A stretch of 64,000 nt of DNA from Perkinsus marinus ATCC 50983. Its lineage: Eukaryota > Perkinsozoa > Perkinsida > Perkinsidae. The DNA is taken from the NCBI RefSeq assembly GCF_000006405.1, contig NW_003214716.1:122098-186097 (forward strand), in the 5' to 3' direction. Each line of letters begins with the position of its first letter. Positions within the stretch are counted from its first letter, which is position 1. The position numbers and the translations under genes were made by a program. Shown one piece after another: positions 1 through 11,757 of this stretch. The notes under the pieces are model-generated. The model saw nothing but the letters and a program-made list of their open reading frames with translations. It was not told the origin of the DNA and made no database searches.

Positions 1-95
1 CTAAATACTCATTCTCAAAATCCGCTGAACCCAGCACACACACACTCTTCTAACAGAAATTGTCCTATTCTGTTCATCCGGTTTTTTGTTGTCAG

Positions 96-472
96 GTTTT
101 CCAAAATTACAGACCCTGAAGCCTTGACGGAGCTGCGTGCAGCACTCGAGGACTGGGAGCCACCTACTGCGGCTCAGGGAGGCAAGTTGCACAGCTTCGA
201 GATGGTCAGTGCTGCTTCCTCTCTCTGGTGTTGATTACTATTTCTCTTTCAGGCGCAGTTGGTGTCGTTACTGCCAGAAAACGCGAGTGTGGCGAAATCG
301 TTGATACCGAGTATGTCACGATATAGTGACAAGTGAGTTACTCATTTTATTGCTAATGATAATGATGTTACTTTTCAGTGATCTCGATCAGCTGCTCGCT
401 GACATAACTACTTACAAGAGTTTTGGTGGCGGTATGGGTCTGGAAGAGGACGGTCAAGACGAATTGATATGA
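96..472 (+). CDS. RPB4: RNA polymerase II subunit RPB4, 3' part
   Basis: The C-terminal part of the Pol II stalk subunit that pairs with RPB7. Three exons are visible: 96-204, 253-332 and 379-472 (TGA). They are separated by GT-AG introns of 48 and 46 nt and read in one frame across both junctions. The signature is the C-terminal Rpb4 block: LHSFEMAQL, then a LIPS motif, then a DLDQLLADI helix, aligning with the yeast and human order LHxFExAxL...LIPSL...DDELxxIL. The first exon starts at the acceptor ending at 95, because the residues FSKITDPEAL just after it match the family. The start codon and earlier exons lie upstream of the window. The Gly-rich tail (FGGGMG) extends a few residues beyond the usual end. 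Confidence 0.85.
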
Positions 473-3319
473 GACATTATAGATCATCCAACTTTCACTT
501 GATGAGCGGCGGTCTGTGTTGACTATAGTGTCGGTGAAAAGATACGAAACGGATGTATATTCTTATTAGACGTGAACACGGACGAGATAGCGGACAATAT
601 CACCAGAGTCGTCTACTAGCCCATATATCTCAGGGAAATTTAGGCTCAGGAAGAAGGCTTTCCGGTGTTAAATTTATTAACATTTTCAACCCTCTCTCGT
701 GCTCTTCGTGGTTCGACTGCTGGATGCCTCATAAACTTAATACCCCTAGAGCGGCGTAATCAATGCAGTTATGAATATATCCTCGCTTCGCAGTAGTATT
801 CACGAGGACCGTAACGTGTATGGCAAACCATGTTGGAAACTCCATGGAATGTTTCAGTCAGCCTATCTCAAACGATGCTCAACTGCTTTTGTCGTATTGT
901 TAGCCATTAGGAAGCTCAATGGTCAATGGTTAATGGAGTTAGAGATGGTATGGATTCTTTTTAGGAAGTATGGAGGAAGTATTGACAATTGCGCTGTTCG
1001 TACTCTTCACATACATACATACCCGTTGTGGTGTTCGCCTCAGTAAAACTGTTGCCGTGGCCTTGACAACAAATGGAATCGAGAGATTCTATTAACAATC
1101 ATACTCATTAAATCATGATCAACTAGCTTCGAGCTGAGCTAAGATTCCATAGAACTCGGCACAACTACACATATGGTATACCCAATACCACTATGCAGCT
1201 CAAAAGTCAACGTCGAGGATGATAGCTTGGCTAGTATTCGAACAGAAATCTCAACATGATAGCATCGGCCCTTGAGAGACCGAAGTAACATCATATTATA
1301 ATTACACAAAAACAAGCTGAAAGTGTTCGTAGTTAGATCGGACCAATATATGAACAGGCGACGCGAATGTGCTCATCTCAATTTCAATCCACAACGTTAA
1401 TGGAGAATTCGTTGCAGACATGATATTATTCCTAGTGCCACAGCAGACTGGCATTTCATAGGAAATCCTTTGCGCTCATTCGACCTGGTCTACGCCTTTT
1501 AAACATCTAGTTCGTCCTTGGAACCATCAATTTCGTCGGGACGCGCGAAGAACGGGAAGATCATATTCGCAATTAGAACTTTCAACTTCGTCGAGTACAC
1601 CTTTGGAACTTCAATTTCGTCCCTTTAGGAAAATCGACTTCGTCGTTCGGAACTTCAATTTCGTGTTTGCGGGGCAATTATGCCAGTACTCTTACGAGAA
1701 TAGATGATGAAGCTGTCCTTACTAAGGAGCGTAAGGAATTCCTACTTTTGGGGTACGCATTAAGGAGTAGTTTCCACGTTATGGGCCCAGTATATGAAGT
1801 CATGATTGAGTGTGACCGTTCGCCGTCATAGGATGACGATGAAAATAGTTCGCCCATTAAACAGCATGTCAGGAAGTTTGTATTTGCTCAAGTTGAGAAC
1901 CAACGGGGGTAGATGTGAAGGTCTGTGATGTTTCTTATTTGTGTTGGCTTCCAGCGTATCATCGCTGTGCGAGGTTGGGTGTTGGGCACCTGCTTTGCTC
2001 GAAGCCTTAGTATATGCCATGATGGCATATAGTCAACTTGCACAGGTGCGGCCTGCTTACTGTGAGATGAATGCAAAATGGAACAGCTTGCATTCATGGA
2101 AATTGGCTGATTAGCCATGTACAGATAGAACTGCCGGCTAGTTTCCCAAGTACGGTTGAAACTGAAAGCCTGTGACCAGAGACTGGCCATGAGATGTTCG
2201 AATTCACGTTATTTTGTGTGCGGGTGAGGCGCACAAAGGTATCTTGAGAGCAGTTTCGCAGGAAAAAGAAGGTTAACTCGATGAATTGAGTTCTAAGATC
2301 TTCGCCTATAAGTGATACAGCAAAGCACAGGCATGATGCGTTCTGTGATGTTTCCGAACTCACGCCCCGGGATGAAGAATTTTGAATTTTTGTATCGAAC
2401 TGATATGTTTAGTCGCACACGTTTCACTCATGTTGCGCGTAGTTCCTCATGTTGGAGTGTTGGTGATGCTCTGAGTTCAATTTGTGGCTCGATTGATATG
2501 ATGCATTATTTGAGCATGTTGTCGAATAAGTAAAATATCTATCATTCCTGCCCGGTAAATATAGATCGCGTATGCAATGAGGAAAACCTGGGGGAGGGGG
2601 TATACGGGCTTCGACATGCTGCATTAACACACTCCATTGAAATGGTATGATACATCTTCGGAAACACATCTTCACTGTGGATTCCCCATAGGTTTGGATA
2701 GTAAAATCTTCGTAAAGAATCACACATTTATGCGGTAATATTGAACCTCATATTGCGGTTGTCGTCTGAGCCAGCTGGCTCAGCGAAATCGCCTCCTTCC
2801 CCCTCACTAAGATCTCCTTTGGGGAATAGATCTGATATTCGCGGACAGCGAATACTCTACATTGGAAGCTTTCCTACCACGTCGTTATTCTGTGAGTTTC
2901 ATTAAAGAGGTTTGAGATAGTGTGTGTCTGATGGGACATACTGCCTGTTGATTGATCACTGATGAGCGGTTAAAACTTCCGGACTGAGGACGACTCTTTC
3001 ACTTTTCTGGCTACAGCTCTATCTTGATAGTGGACTATATGGTCAGTACTCGATCGAGTCCACCAGAGGTATATCAAGAACTCCCTTGCTGCATGTACAT
3101 CGACTATACTGGACCGCTACAGACACCATACGGGTAGCCGATGGTGATACTGGTGTACCCAGTTCATCCTGATGTTGACGCGTGCAAAACCTGTACGCGT
3201 GCGCATATGTACCCTCACAACAGAGTGCACGGCCGCTGTAACAGTGGTTTGGATTCGTGATTACAGTGAAGTATGGACGAAAAATCGACTCATTGTTTTT
3301 GCAGAGCTTCTAGTTGAAA
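473..3319. other. Intergenic, no supported gene
   Basis: Several overlapping ORFs of 60-100 codons occur on the minus strand at 1826-2727, but none shows a recognisable domain or a consistent exon chain. Positions 1520-1670 hold a degenerate short repeat built on CTTCAATTTCGTC. Positions 2910-3035 resemble 61595-61700 and begin with GTGTCTGATGGGACATAC. Confidence 0.5.
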
Positions 3320-5026
3320 ATGAGGGTTCCGTTCATTTCGACACTTCTATGTGGTTTCTGTTATTCACAGAAAGAGACCACCACCAGCCCGACTACTACT
3401 ACTACTACTCCTACTACTACTACAACCACTACTACTACGACGACTACTACCACTACACCTCCACCTCCTCCAACCGTGTTCAATGCTACTAATATGCGTG
3501 TTCAGTCCAAGATTGTCTATTATTGCAACAAAGCATTCAAGACACCTAATGGTAAGGAATCAAGTTGTGGTCTCTCGCAAACTATGGAAACTTTTAATAT
3601 GGTCTTGCCCCTTATGGATGATAAGACTTTAACAATCCTTGAGGACTCATACGTTGTCAAGGACGGCCAGGTGTCTGTTGTAGCATGGCCAAGTCGACCA
3701 TACCAATACATGATCTACGTCACTACGCCTTCCAAGAGGACGGTCATGCAGATCTATGATCACAAGTCTTATGTGATCAAAGAAGAGAAAGTAACTTCAT
3801 CTCAAACCTTTGGTAACTATAGAACACTAAATGACGATGACTGGAAATATGAAGGCTTAGTCCTAGTACAGGGCGTGAATCAAAGTGTGTGGACTTCAAC
3901 CGGTGGATTGCCAGCTGGTGGTGGTGGTAAGCAAGAGTTCGATCTACTAGGAGCTTCTCAAGTTGCTCCGAACAAGTGGAAATTACATCTCGACGAGACG
4001 AACACTACTCTATATAACATCGAGGGCCTTGCGGGTGCGGGTGACATCGTGGTCCAGCGAACGAGTATCAATTACTTGGCCAATCTGACTGATGACATGA
4101 CCGTTGACCAAGCTCTGAGCGCTGTATATAAGAGCTATAAAGTTACAGAGCACATCCCTAATCCAGGTGACCCCAAGACAGTCCCCTATGTTCATCCCTT
4201 GTTGGCCAAGACTCATGTTATTACCGAAGAAACTCGCCAGTTCTTCGAATCTCAAAAGCCCGCTGAGTGCACGCCGAATGAAGGAGAGTCCCCGCCTCCT
4301 ATTGCTTGCTATACGATTGTTGAAGGGACCAGCTCGTACGACTTCTTCTATGCTGATTCTGCTCCTCCTGGGAGGCGCCTTATCAAGCTCAACAGGTTCC
4401 AATACCCTACTGGATGTCGGGCTGATATTAACACGCTACAAGATCCTAATGTATGCCTGTTTATTGATATTGATGCTGAACCGCAAAAACTTGGTGTCGA
4501 ACTTGGACTTCTTTTGCAAGATGTGAATAAACCTTCATCAACAGGTGTGTTAGGCCTCGATATAGTTTTATCGTGGCCTGGTGGTAAAACCTTGGAAAGT
4601 TTGAGGTTCTTTGGGGTGACATGTGCGACAATTTGGCAAGTGAAAACCCCTGCTGGTGTCGGTCTTGCCCTCAATATTTGTTTCAATGGGAATGCCACCA
4701 GCACTGACCAAGTGGCGGTCACCCTCACGTTCACTCAATTGGGAAGTAGTGGGCAGAAGATGACTGTTGCTGGAGTCGCGAAAGGCACTGCACGGGGTGG
4801 CAAGATGTTTGCCTCAGCGGATAGTCTAGTTACCGCTGGTGCTGAGGACAAGTCGACTGATGCGGCCGTTTCCTTCGATCTCAATGCCTCTAGCAGAGAG
4901 GATCTCATAACTCTATGGTCGTTCCTATCGGGTTTCGACTTCGAAATTGGTAGAAAGATATTAAACTGGCGTATGGTATATCACTGGCGAGTTGAGCAGT
5001 GGGGAACTGGGACTATCATCCTTTAG
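3320..5026 (+). CDS. Secreted protein with poly-Thr/Pro linker
   Basis: An uninterrupted 568-codon frame. I start it at the ATG at 3320, which gives a short hydrophobic signal peptide (MRVPFISTLLCGFCYSQ); the codon six bases upstream is TTG and not a normal eukaryotic start. Residues about 20-48 are an almost pure Thr tract followed by five Pro, a mucin-like linker likely to be O-glycosylated. The rest (about 50-560) is a globular region with scattered Cys and no family I recognise. The end is uncertain. A GTATGG donor at 4971 with an acceptor ending at 5026 (56 nt, normal for this genome) would replace the last residues with a short hydrophobic tail ending at 5070, which could be a membrane or GPI signal. 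Confidence 0.75.
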   Translation: MRVPFISTLLCGFCYSQKETTTSPTTTTTTPTTTTTTTTTTTTTTTPPPPPTVFNATNMRVQSKIVYYCNKAFKTPNGKESSCGLSQTMETFNMVLPLMDDKTLTILEDSYVVKDGQVSVVAWPSRPYQYMIYVTTPSKRTVMQIYDHKSYVIKEEKVTSSQTFGNYRTLNDDDWKYEGLVLVQGVNQSVWTSTGGLPAGGGGKQEFDLLGASQVAPNKWKLHLDETNTTLYNIEGLAGAGDIVVQRTSINYLANLTDDMTVDQALSAVYKSYKVTEHIPNPGDPKTVPYVHPLLAKTHVITEETRQFFESQKPAECTPNEGESPPPIACYTIVEGTSSYDFFYADSAPPGRRLIKLNRFQYPTGCRADINTLQDPNVCLFIDIDAEPQKLGVELGLLLQDVNKPSSTGVLGLDIVLSWPGGKTLESLRFFGVTCATIWQVKTPAGVGLALNICFNGNATSTDQVAVTLTFTQLGSSGQKMTVAGVAKGTARGGKMFASADSLVTAGAEDKSTDAAVSFDLNASSREDLITLWSFLSGFDFEIGRKILNWRMVYHWRVEQWGTGTIIL

Positions 5027-5070
5027 TCGTGTCTATTCGGTCGTTATTAGTATTCCTTACCAATGTATAG

Positions 5071-6368
5071 TTACAATCTTGTCGAGTTTTTAATCTCGAC
5101 TTTATCGTCGGTTGTCATCGTATCAATGATATCAAGTTTTTCTTTTTTACGTCGTGTGGAGTTCAAGTGGTCACTGCGGGTCCTTACTGACAATAGAACG
5201 GACTACCCTGGCGTTTCTTACCCCTGCGCTCGTCCAGGAGCTCATAATTTTCTGAGGGGGAATTCATTTTGAAATTTCCGCATGACTAGGAACACATCCT
5301 TCGAACAGTTTCCCCATGTGAATGTGATCACAATAGGAACATTCTCTCCTTCAACCCTAGCGGGGACGTCGTTTCTCAAAGATATATGGGAATTCTTATC
5401 CCTGCACTCAACAGATGGGTTAACCTGTCTTATCACAGCTCTGTCCTCCATTTGATTGGTGAGCTGGAAATCATGGAGCGCTCAAACATCTATGGGTTGC
5501 ACGCTACAACAATCGATTTGAGACGCGCAATTACACCTACTCAAAAGCGCCGCTATATTGAGTATTATTTATCACCAACACGAGTCGTTGAGAACACTTA
5601 GTCTTCAATTGAAGTTTGAAGACAATAGGCTTCTTGTAACAATGAGTATAGTAACTAAGAGTTGCACTTGCTTACCGTAATATACTAGCAACATAAAGAA
5701 GACCTGAAAACAATCTCATCACACCGTCGTCTCCACACCATTTGCTGATGGGACATCTGCACCCATCACACTCCATGAGGGCACTGGACGCTCGGTTGTG
5801 TCATGGGACAAAGGACATTCCTCGTGTTTCTTGGGTCGCCCTTGAGATGAGATCCGTATCTCTTTCACCACGATAAGTCTTACAATTCTGTCCTTCTCCG
5901 ATCACCGGATCGACTATCGCGCTCCTAAGTACTCATCCCCACTAAGCCTTTCACCAACTACTCATGTGAAACTCCCATATTGCTATCAACACGTGTAGGT
6001 CACCAGATGCAACGATCTCAGGATATCACCATACGACGTCGGAAATGCTAATACGGAGAAGAATAGGGATAGTGTGCTGAGCAGTGGTAAAATGTACAAA
6101 ACCGCCACATTAGCTGACGAATGAGACACTACGGTGAAGTCGATCGGAAGGCCCTGTGACGCAACACAAAACGACTGTACACTTTCATAACATGAACATA
6201 TTCAATGTCCGTGATCATGTACTCTTCCCATCACCATGTTCCATTTTAAATAACCTTAACCCCAACATTAGCACAGCTACGACCAGCAGTAGCAGCAGTG
6301 GTGCTATAACAGGTACTTCTTGTCCAGAAAACATTCCTGAAACTCTCAAGAATAATTCTCAAATGCCT
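5071..6368. other. Intergenic with a gene-fragment repeat
   Basis: Positions 5296-5390 are one copy of the dispersed fragment that encodes HVNVIT followed by a Ser-Pro-rich block (other copies at 23590-23680, 45668-45790 and 45843-45955). An open frame of 71 codons continues to 5601 without recognisable similarity. Nothing else is supported between 5602 and 6368. Confidence 0.45.
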
Positions 6369-9300
6369 CTATAATCGCTGGTCACCTTCGAAGGCGTTTC
6401 CAATACCACGTTGGCCAACTCTAGTGCCTTGACATATAGCGCGCTCTGTAAGGCCCGGTCTTATCCAACTCGGTGGCATCTGCTGAATCACTTCAACACT
6501 TTCGAACTCTACCGGTGTGAACGAAGCTCCGATCACATTATACCTGTGCGCGGGGAGAGGAGGGATATGCACGTCACGGTCAACGGATGAAATGAAAATT
6601 CTGAGGAAATTTCGAGAATTCTCCTTGGTTTCTGTTTACTACTACAGAAACCTCCCGAGCTCAGCTAATAAGGAAAGCAAAGATATATTCCTACTCCAAC
6701 ACTGAGCACGACATACCATTCTCCTTCGACAAGAGCTCTTACCAATCAACAGTTCTCTTCAGACCAACCGCGAGGTCCACAGTCGCTGGCGGGGAGAATA
6801 CCCGTCGGACCTTTTCGTGACTAGCAACAGCATTGACGACCTCCAAGCGAGCCGGCTCGTATCTTGTAGTATTAGATCAGTAGTAGTGGGTAATCCGGCG
6901 GTGAGAAAATATGCACATGGTCAACCACATGTGTTGGTGGCATTTGTGGAAATTCTCATTGGTTTCTGTACACTTCTACCCGAATTTGTATGTAAACTTC
7001 TGGCCTCAGCTGAAGAATACGAACATCTATTGCAACACTGAGGTGATCAGCGTTCCGGAGGCTCTACAGTTGACGTACTAGGATCATATGTCAACCAGGA
7101 GTCTTCGGAGTGCTGCTCACCAGTGTTGGGGGAATATATATGTTGGCTTTCCTCAATGATTATATGAATTCTGGCACGAAAAGTGTACAGAAACCAACGA
7201 GATGGTTTACTGTGTTTTTTAATATTCACTGGAGTTTCACCCTGATATGAAAAACACTAGTGAAAAATATATTTCACGACTACTGCATATCACCGCGAAT
7301 ATCGCGTTTTTCACCGAGTTTTACCACCATTTCACGTAAAACGGGTAGTTGTGAAACTCTATTATTATTCATGACGATAAATACCACAATCGTATATTAA
7401 AATTATAGAAAAATTTTCCCAGAATTTTCTCATAGTTTCAAAATCCCCCCACACTGCAGCTCACTTGAGAGGGTAATCGGCCTTCCCCATAGCAGTGGAG
7501 ATCTCCTGAGCTAATCGGTTAACACTGTAAGGAGTGTCAGCGCCGATATTAAATACCTGACAAATATTCCCCTATGATCGGCGTTAGCATCTAACCTCAT
7601 TTAGTGCAGATTTCACTAAGGGAGCTCTCGAAATGACGGGCGCAACATCATCTATATAAGAGAACGCTCGAAGTTGTTGTCCATCTCCAAAAATCGTCAA
7701 CGGCTTCCCATGGATGATTTGATTCACGAAAATTCCCACTACATTTCGATACCTGATAAAATATTACACTTTATGGATTCGCGTTAGAAACTTGCACGCC
7801 TATAGTTTTAGAATATACTAATACTGTTACAGTAATAAGAGCTCACACACGAAGGCGTGATATCTTCGGAGGCACATCTGCCGACAAATCCTAGCGAAAT
7901 CCCTTGAGCGATTAACGGCATCATACTCGCCCACGAGGCAAATAGAAACAATCATCCAGCCGGGAATTTTTCTTCCTCATCAAAGTTTTTCCAACTCTTT
8001 CGGGAAATTTCCTGACAAATTTTCCCCAGCTGTGCACACTCTGATACTCTACTTTTCGGAAAATTTTCTAATAAATTTTCTGGGAAATTTTCCCCAGCTG
8101 TGCATACTCTGATACTCTACTTTTCGGGAAATTATCTCGGAAATTTTCCCGAACTGGCACGATACCTTTGAAGGCGCATCACTCCTAGCAAAATCCCTTG
8201 CTGCTCATATAACAAACTCACCTATCGAACATGTTCTGATGAGGACCGTAGACGTTGTGTGGACGAAATATGACAAAATTAATGCCCCACATATCATGCG
8301 CGGCTCGTAAATCCATCTCGAATGCATATCTAATGTGAGTGTAATTACAACGCGATTACGTATCTGCTTCTCCGGACGGTTGTGTGCTGGATTCAGCATA
8401 TTTTGATAATGAGAGGCGAGAATGTCGAAGTGACTTGGAGGACAATCTTTTGTGTCTTCGAGTGACTCCGACAGTGTTGGAGGAATATATGTTCACTCTC
8501 CTCAGCTGAGCTTAGGAGTTCTCTCACTAATAACAGAATTGGGAAATTTCCCGAAATTTTCCCTCAGAATTTCCATATTGTGGCCAACACATGTGGTTGA
8601 CCATGTGCATATTTTCCCCCTGCACCAACTGCAAGCTTGAGTAGTGTCAGCATCTACCTCAGGCCAGTGTGGGAAAATATGCACATGGTGAACCACATAT
8701 GTTGGTGACAATATGGAATTTCTGAGAGGAAATTTTGCAAAATTCTTGTTGGTTTCTGTACATTTCTACCCTAGTTTGTATATGGACTCCTATAATTAGT
8801 GAGGAAACTCCTAGGGTCAGCTGAGGAAAGCGATCATATATTACAACACTGCCTCAGGCTACTTCTATCTACGTCGACCCAGGAAAGTGTTCACAATAGA
8901 GCGATTTCCGGTCTCAGACTCGCCCATAATGCAAATAGAAACAATTCATCCAACATGGGATTTTCCTTTTCTATCACAATTTTTTCTACTCTTTCGGAAA
9001 ATTTCCTGACAAGTTTTCCCCAGCTGTGCATTTTTTTGATACTCTACTGTTCTAAAATTTTTCCTGTGAAATTTCCCCAGCTGTGCATAGTTTGATCTTT
9101 TACTTTTCGGAAAATTCTCTGAGAAATTTTCCGGGAAATTTTCCCCAGCTGTGCATACTTTGATACTCTACTTTTCGGAAAATTTTCGGAAAATTTTCGA
9201 AAAATTTTCTGGTAAATTTTCCCCAGCTGTGCATACTTTGATATACCATATGGATCCTCCGGCTGAGGCTTGTCCTTCTCCGTAAGAGGCCTCATCTCGG

Positions 9301-10667
9301 CTCCATCATCAAGATGGTCATTCAATGGCCCAAATACAGCTATTGACGAAGTGAATACAAATGTGTGAACCTACCAACTTCAATTACAGTCAGCGTCGGG
9401 GAGGAGGAAATATGCGCATTGTCAACTACATGGGTTGATCGGCACTATTATGTAACTCGACCAGAGGTAAATAATCCTCAGGAAAAGGATAAAGATGCAA
9501 AACGGATACAGCTAGGAAGGTCTGGGACGGGGACAAAGCTTTGTGTCTACTTGTGTGATATTGCAGATAACAATATCGAAATTCCCCCATTCGTATGTGA
9601 ACTCCTATTAGTTTTGAGGAAACTCCTAAGCTCAGCTGAGGAAAGTGAATATATATTTCTGCAACGCTGATTACAGTATCGGGCGAAGCACACCAACCTT
9701 ATGCCGAATAGCGGCATTCAGAATCTCAACACTTCCAACAAGATTTGTTCTGTAGTTGAAACTTCTCACGAAGTGCGACAGACCCTCCGCAGCGTAAGCA
9801 GCCAAATGATAAACATAGTCAAACTTGTATCTAACACGGTAAAATAGGACCCCCCTGGATTCGAACCGGGTACCTTTCGAATAGGCTTTCCATACTCTCT
9901 GCATCTCTAACATCACGTCTCAAGAAAGTAACCCCAGCAGGCACATTCGAGGTGAAGCCACCTGTGTAGTGTGAGGGGGATATGCACATGGTCAACTACA
10001 TGTGTTGGTGATGACAATATGGAAATTATGAGAAAATTTTCGGGGAATTCTTCTTGTTTTCTGTATTACACTTTTACTCAAATTTGTATAATTACTAAGG
10101 AAATTTCCGAGCTCAGCTGAGGAGAGCAAGCAAATCACTGCACTATCACTTCACTTCTGACTCTCTGGAGTTTCACGGTCGGCCGTGATATGAAAAAAAT
10201 ATATTTCACGACTACTGCATATCACCGCGAATATCACAGAGTATTACGCCACTTCACGTAAAACGGGTTGTGAAACTCCACTGAGAAAGCCCCGTATCTT
10301 TCAAATTTACTTACCACTGAGGTCGTCAATTGCCACAACTTCCATTCCAAGATCACGGCAATGCCTCGCAACGTGTGAGCCGATGAATCCAGCAGCACCC
10401 GTTACCAAAACCACCTACATGCAGCATAGCTATCACCCACCGCACCAGCACACAAGGTGTCCCCTCAGCAGCGTCTACATCACTAAAGTGTATTCACACT
10501 GTTGCCTTTTAGGGTATTCCTCTGATGCTATTTCGGTAGACTCACAGTACTTCTTCTTTTCTTACCTTTCCTCGAGCGTCTTCTCTCTCAGCCTCAGAAA
10601 AAACGTAGGGTTGATAAAGTTCCCCTGTCACGATGATCACTAGCAGGAATAGGAAGTGTTGTAACAT
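6369..10667 (-). CDS. NAD-dependent sugar-nucleotide epimerase, membrane-anchored
   Basis: Extended short-chain dehydrogenase of the UDP-glucose 4-epimerase/dTDP-glucose dehydratase class, assembled from ten exons that keep frame at every junction (402 aa): 10566-10667, 10315-10414, 9874-9961, 9698-9830, 9237-9370, 8222-8329, 7596-7752, 7465-7556, 6743-6862, 6369-6543. Residues 4-15 are a hydrophobic segment, so a type II signal anchor facing the secretory lumen is likely. The nucleotide-binding motif GAAGFIG is at 40-46, acidic DD at 64-65, catalytic Ser in TSS at 148-150, and the Tyr/Lys pair in YGISK at 182-186. Downstream blocks PHNVYGP and GDGQQLRAFSYIDDV are typical. A C-terminal extension of about 45 residues is not part of the usual fold. 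Introns 2, 4, 5, 8 and 9 carry A or B elements; introns 3 and 7 are 43 and 39 nt. The exact substrate cannot be read from sequence. Confidence 0.9.
6550..6704 (+). mobile_element. Family B element (hAT-like MITE), epimerase intron 9
   Basis: Ends in CCAACACTG and fills most of the 199-nt intron. The 3' splice site used for the last epimerase exon (minus strand, CGCACAG ending at 6544) lies at or just outside its degenerate left terminus. Confidence 0.65.
6898..7040 (+). mobile_element. Family B element, epimerase intron 8
   Basis: Contains the B core (AATATGCACATGGTCAACCAC) and ends in GCAACACTG. The left end is eroded and no target duplication is visible. A partial reverse B copy follows at 7118-7220. 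Confidence 0.7.
7230..7361 (+). mobile_element. Family A element, epimerase intron 8
   Basis: Starts TGGAGTTTCACC and has the full internal order CTAGTG, CACGACTACTGCATATCACCGC, AAAACGGGTAG. The right end is GAAACTCTA, one change from consensus. Confidence 0.8.
7950..8150. repeat. Second copy of the duplicated-donor array, epimerase intron 6
   Basis: Two units containing CCCAGCTGTGCA at 8025-8035 and 8092-8102, with the same upstream flank (GCAAATAGAAACAAT) as the array in intron 5. The whole block is a copy of about 200 bp of 8921-9240 moved across exon 6. Confidence 0.75.
8472..8626 (-). mobile_element. Family B element, epimerase intron 5
   Basis: Begins CAGTGTTGGAGGAATATATG and runs to CATGTGCATATTTTCCCCCTG. 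Target duplication not preserved. Confidence 0.7.
8665..8851 (+). mobile_element. Family B element with intact 8-bp target duplication
   Basis: Full-length 187-bp copy from CAGTGTGGG to CAACACTG, flanked on both sides by CCTCAGGC (8657-8664 and 8852-8859). Lies in epimerase intron 5. Confidence 0.9.
8990..9240. repeat. Tandem copies of a 5' splice-site region, epimerase intron 5
   Basis: On the minus strand exon 5 ends ATCAAA and intron 5 opens GTATGCACAGCTGGGGAAAA. The motif CCCAGCTGTGCA (plus strand) recurs at about 9021, 9078, 9146 and 9225, spaced 57, 68 and 79 bases. Two further full copies keep TATCAAA|GTATGC, so potential duplicate donor sites stand in a row. Confidence 0.8.
9391..9669 (+). 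mobile_element. Family B element, 279 bp, with 8-bp target duplication
   Basis: Termini CAGCGTCGG and GCAACGCTG, flanked by ATTACAGT on both sides (9383-9390 and 9670-9677). It makes up nearly all of epimerase intron 4 (9371-9697). It is longer than other copies because of an internal segment (about 9445-9595) not seen elsewhere. Confidence 0.9.
9968..10140 (+). mobile_element. Family B element, epimerase intron 2
   Basis: B core from GATATGCACATGGTCAAC to GAGGAGAGCAAGCAAATCACTG. Eroded termini, no clear duplication. Confidence 0.65.
10166..10280 (+). mobile_element. Family A element, epimerase intron 2
   Basis: 115-bp copy with perfect TGGAGTTTCAC and GTGAAACTCCA ends and a short internal deletion. 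Confidence 0.85.
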
Positions 10668-11757
10668 TAGTCTGAACTTAGCTGATGACAACTATACAGT
10701 AGCGATCAATTACAGAGTAAAATACTCGACTAAGGAGCGTATTTTTTTCTCGGGCAAATTCAAAAAATCTGTGTTTCTCGTTAACGAATAAGAGTTTTGA
10801 GCTGAACTTTAACAGGATATACTTATTATCATCATACATCACATGTTGAGTCGAAACGGTCATGTTCGGAACGGTTACTGATATATCAGCACAGTTTTTA
10901 TTAGTTACAATTTTTCAACCGGATTTTCTAGGGCGAAACTAACGCTATATGGTTCTCTATCATCGCGTTTGTTCCTATAAGACTGCCCTCTCAGTTCACT
11001 TCGGTAGTTTTTCCATAGCTTCTTTACAGATTTGCCATCCGTGAATACGAAAACTTAGTGTTATTCAGTGCCACTTCTATAGTCGGTTCTTCACCAGAAA
11101 TGAGATATTTAACGACTATACACATATTCGAATACATGAAAGCCCAACAGCAACACTCAGGAGCCTTCTGAGGTTAATTCCTCGTGACGTGAAATCAACA
11201 TGAACAACACACATGTCGGGGAAGACAACATTAAAATTCTGAGTAAAAATTTTGGGAAATTTTTATCAATTAGTATGAAAACTCCTACAATTGCTGAAAA
11301 AACTCCTGAGCTCAGGTGAGCAAAGCGAACATATATTCCTTAAACACCGCGTGAAATCCATGATAGTGATCAAAGTCTGACGTATTACGAAAAGTACCTC
11401 CTATTAACATGACTCTGAAACTAAACCACCTTGAGTATAATACTAACAATCGCGAATAGTAAGAAAATGATTCTTACGAGAGCATTGAGCTTTGCAGAAA
11501 CTAACACCAAGTTGTGTATGCAAATTACAACAGATCTACCGGACCGCAGCCGCCGCCGCTGTCGGTGGTAGTAGTAATACTACAGGGCACAGACGAGGAC
11601 GTATGACTTGTTGTTGGAGTCCCAGGAGAGCATCTGAAGCTCAAGACAAGCATGCCCGACATAGGTACGCGGATGTCCGGAGGGAGAAAACAGAGTAAAA
11701 AATTTCGTGAAATTCAGGAAAATCTGAAGATATTCACTTACTAGGTAGCCCCCTCTC
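10668..11757. other. Intergenic between epimerase and ENTH genes
   Basis: Divides the 5' end of the epimerase gene from the 3' end of the ENTH gene. Holds an eroded family B copy at about 11213-11350. No coding exon found; short ORFs lack support. Confidence 0.5.

Noticed and set aside
9044-9325. 93-codon minus ORF as one exon
   Set aside because: Only its first part matches the epimerase; the family motif YGISKYA continues in exon 6 after splicing at GTATGC, so the rest is repeated intron.
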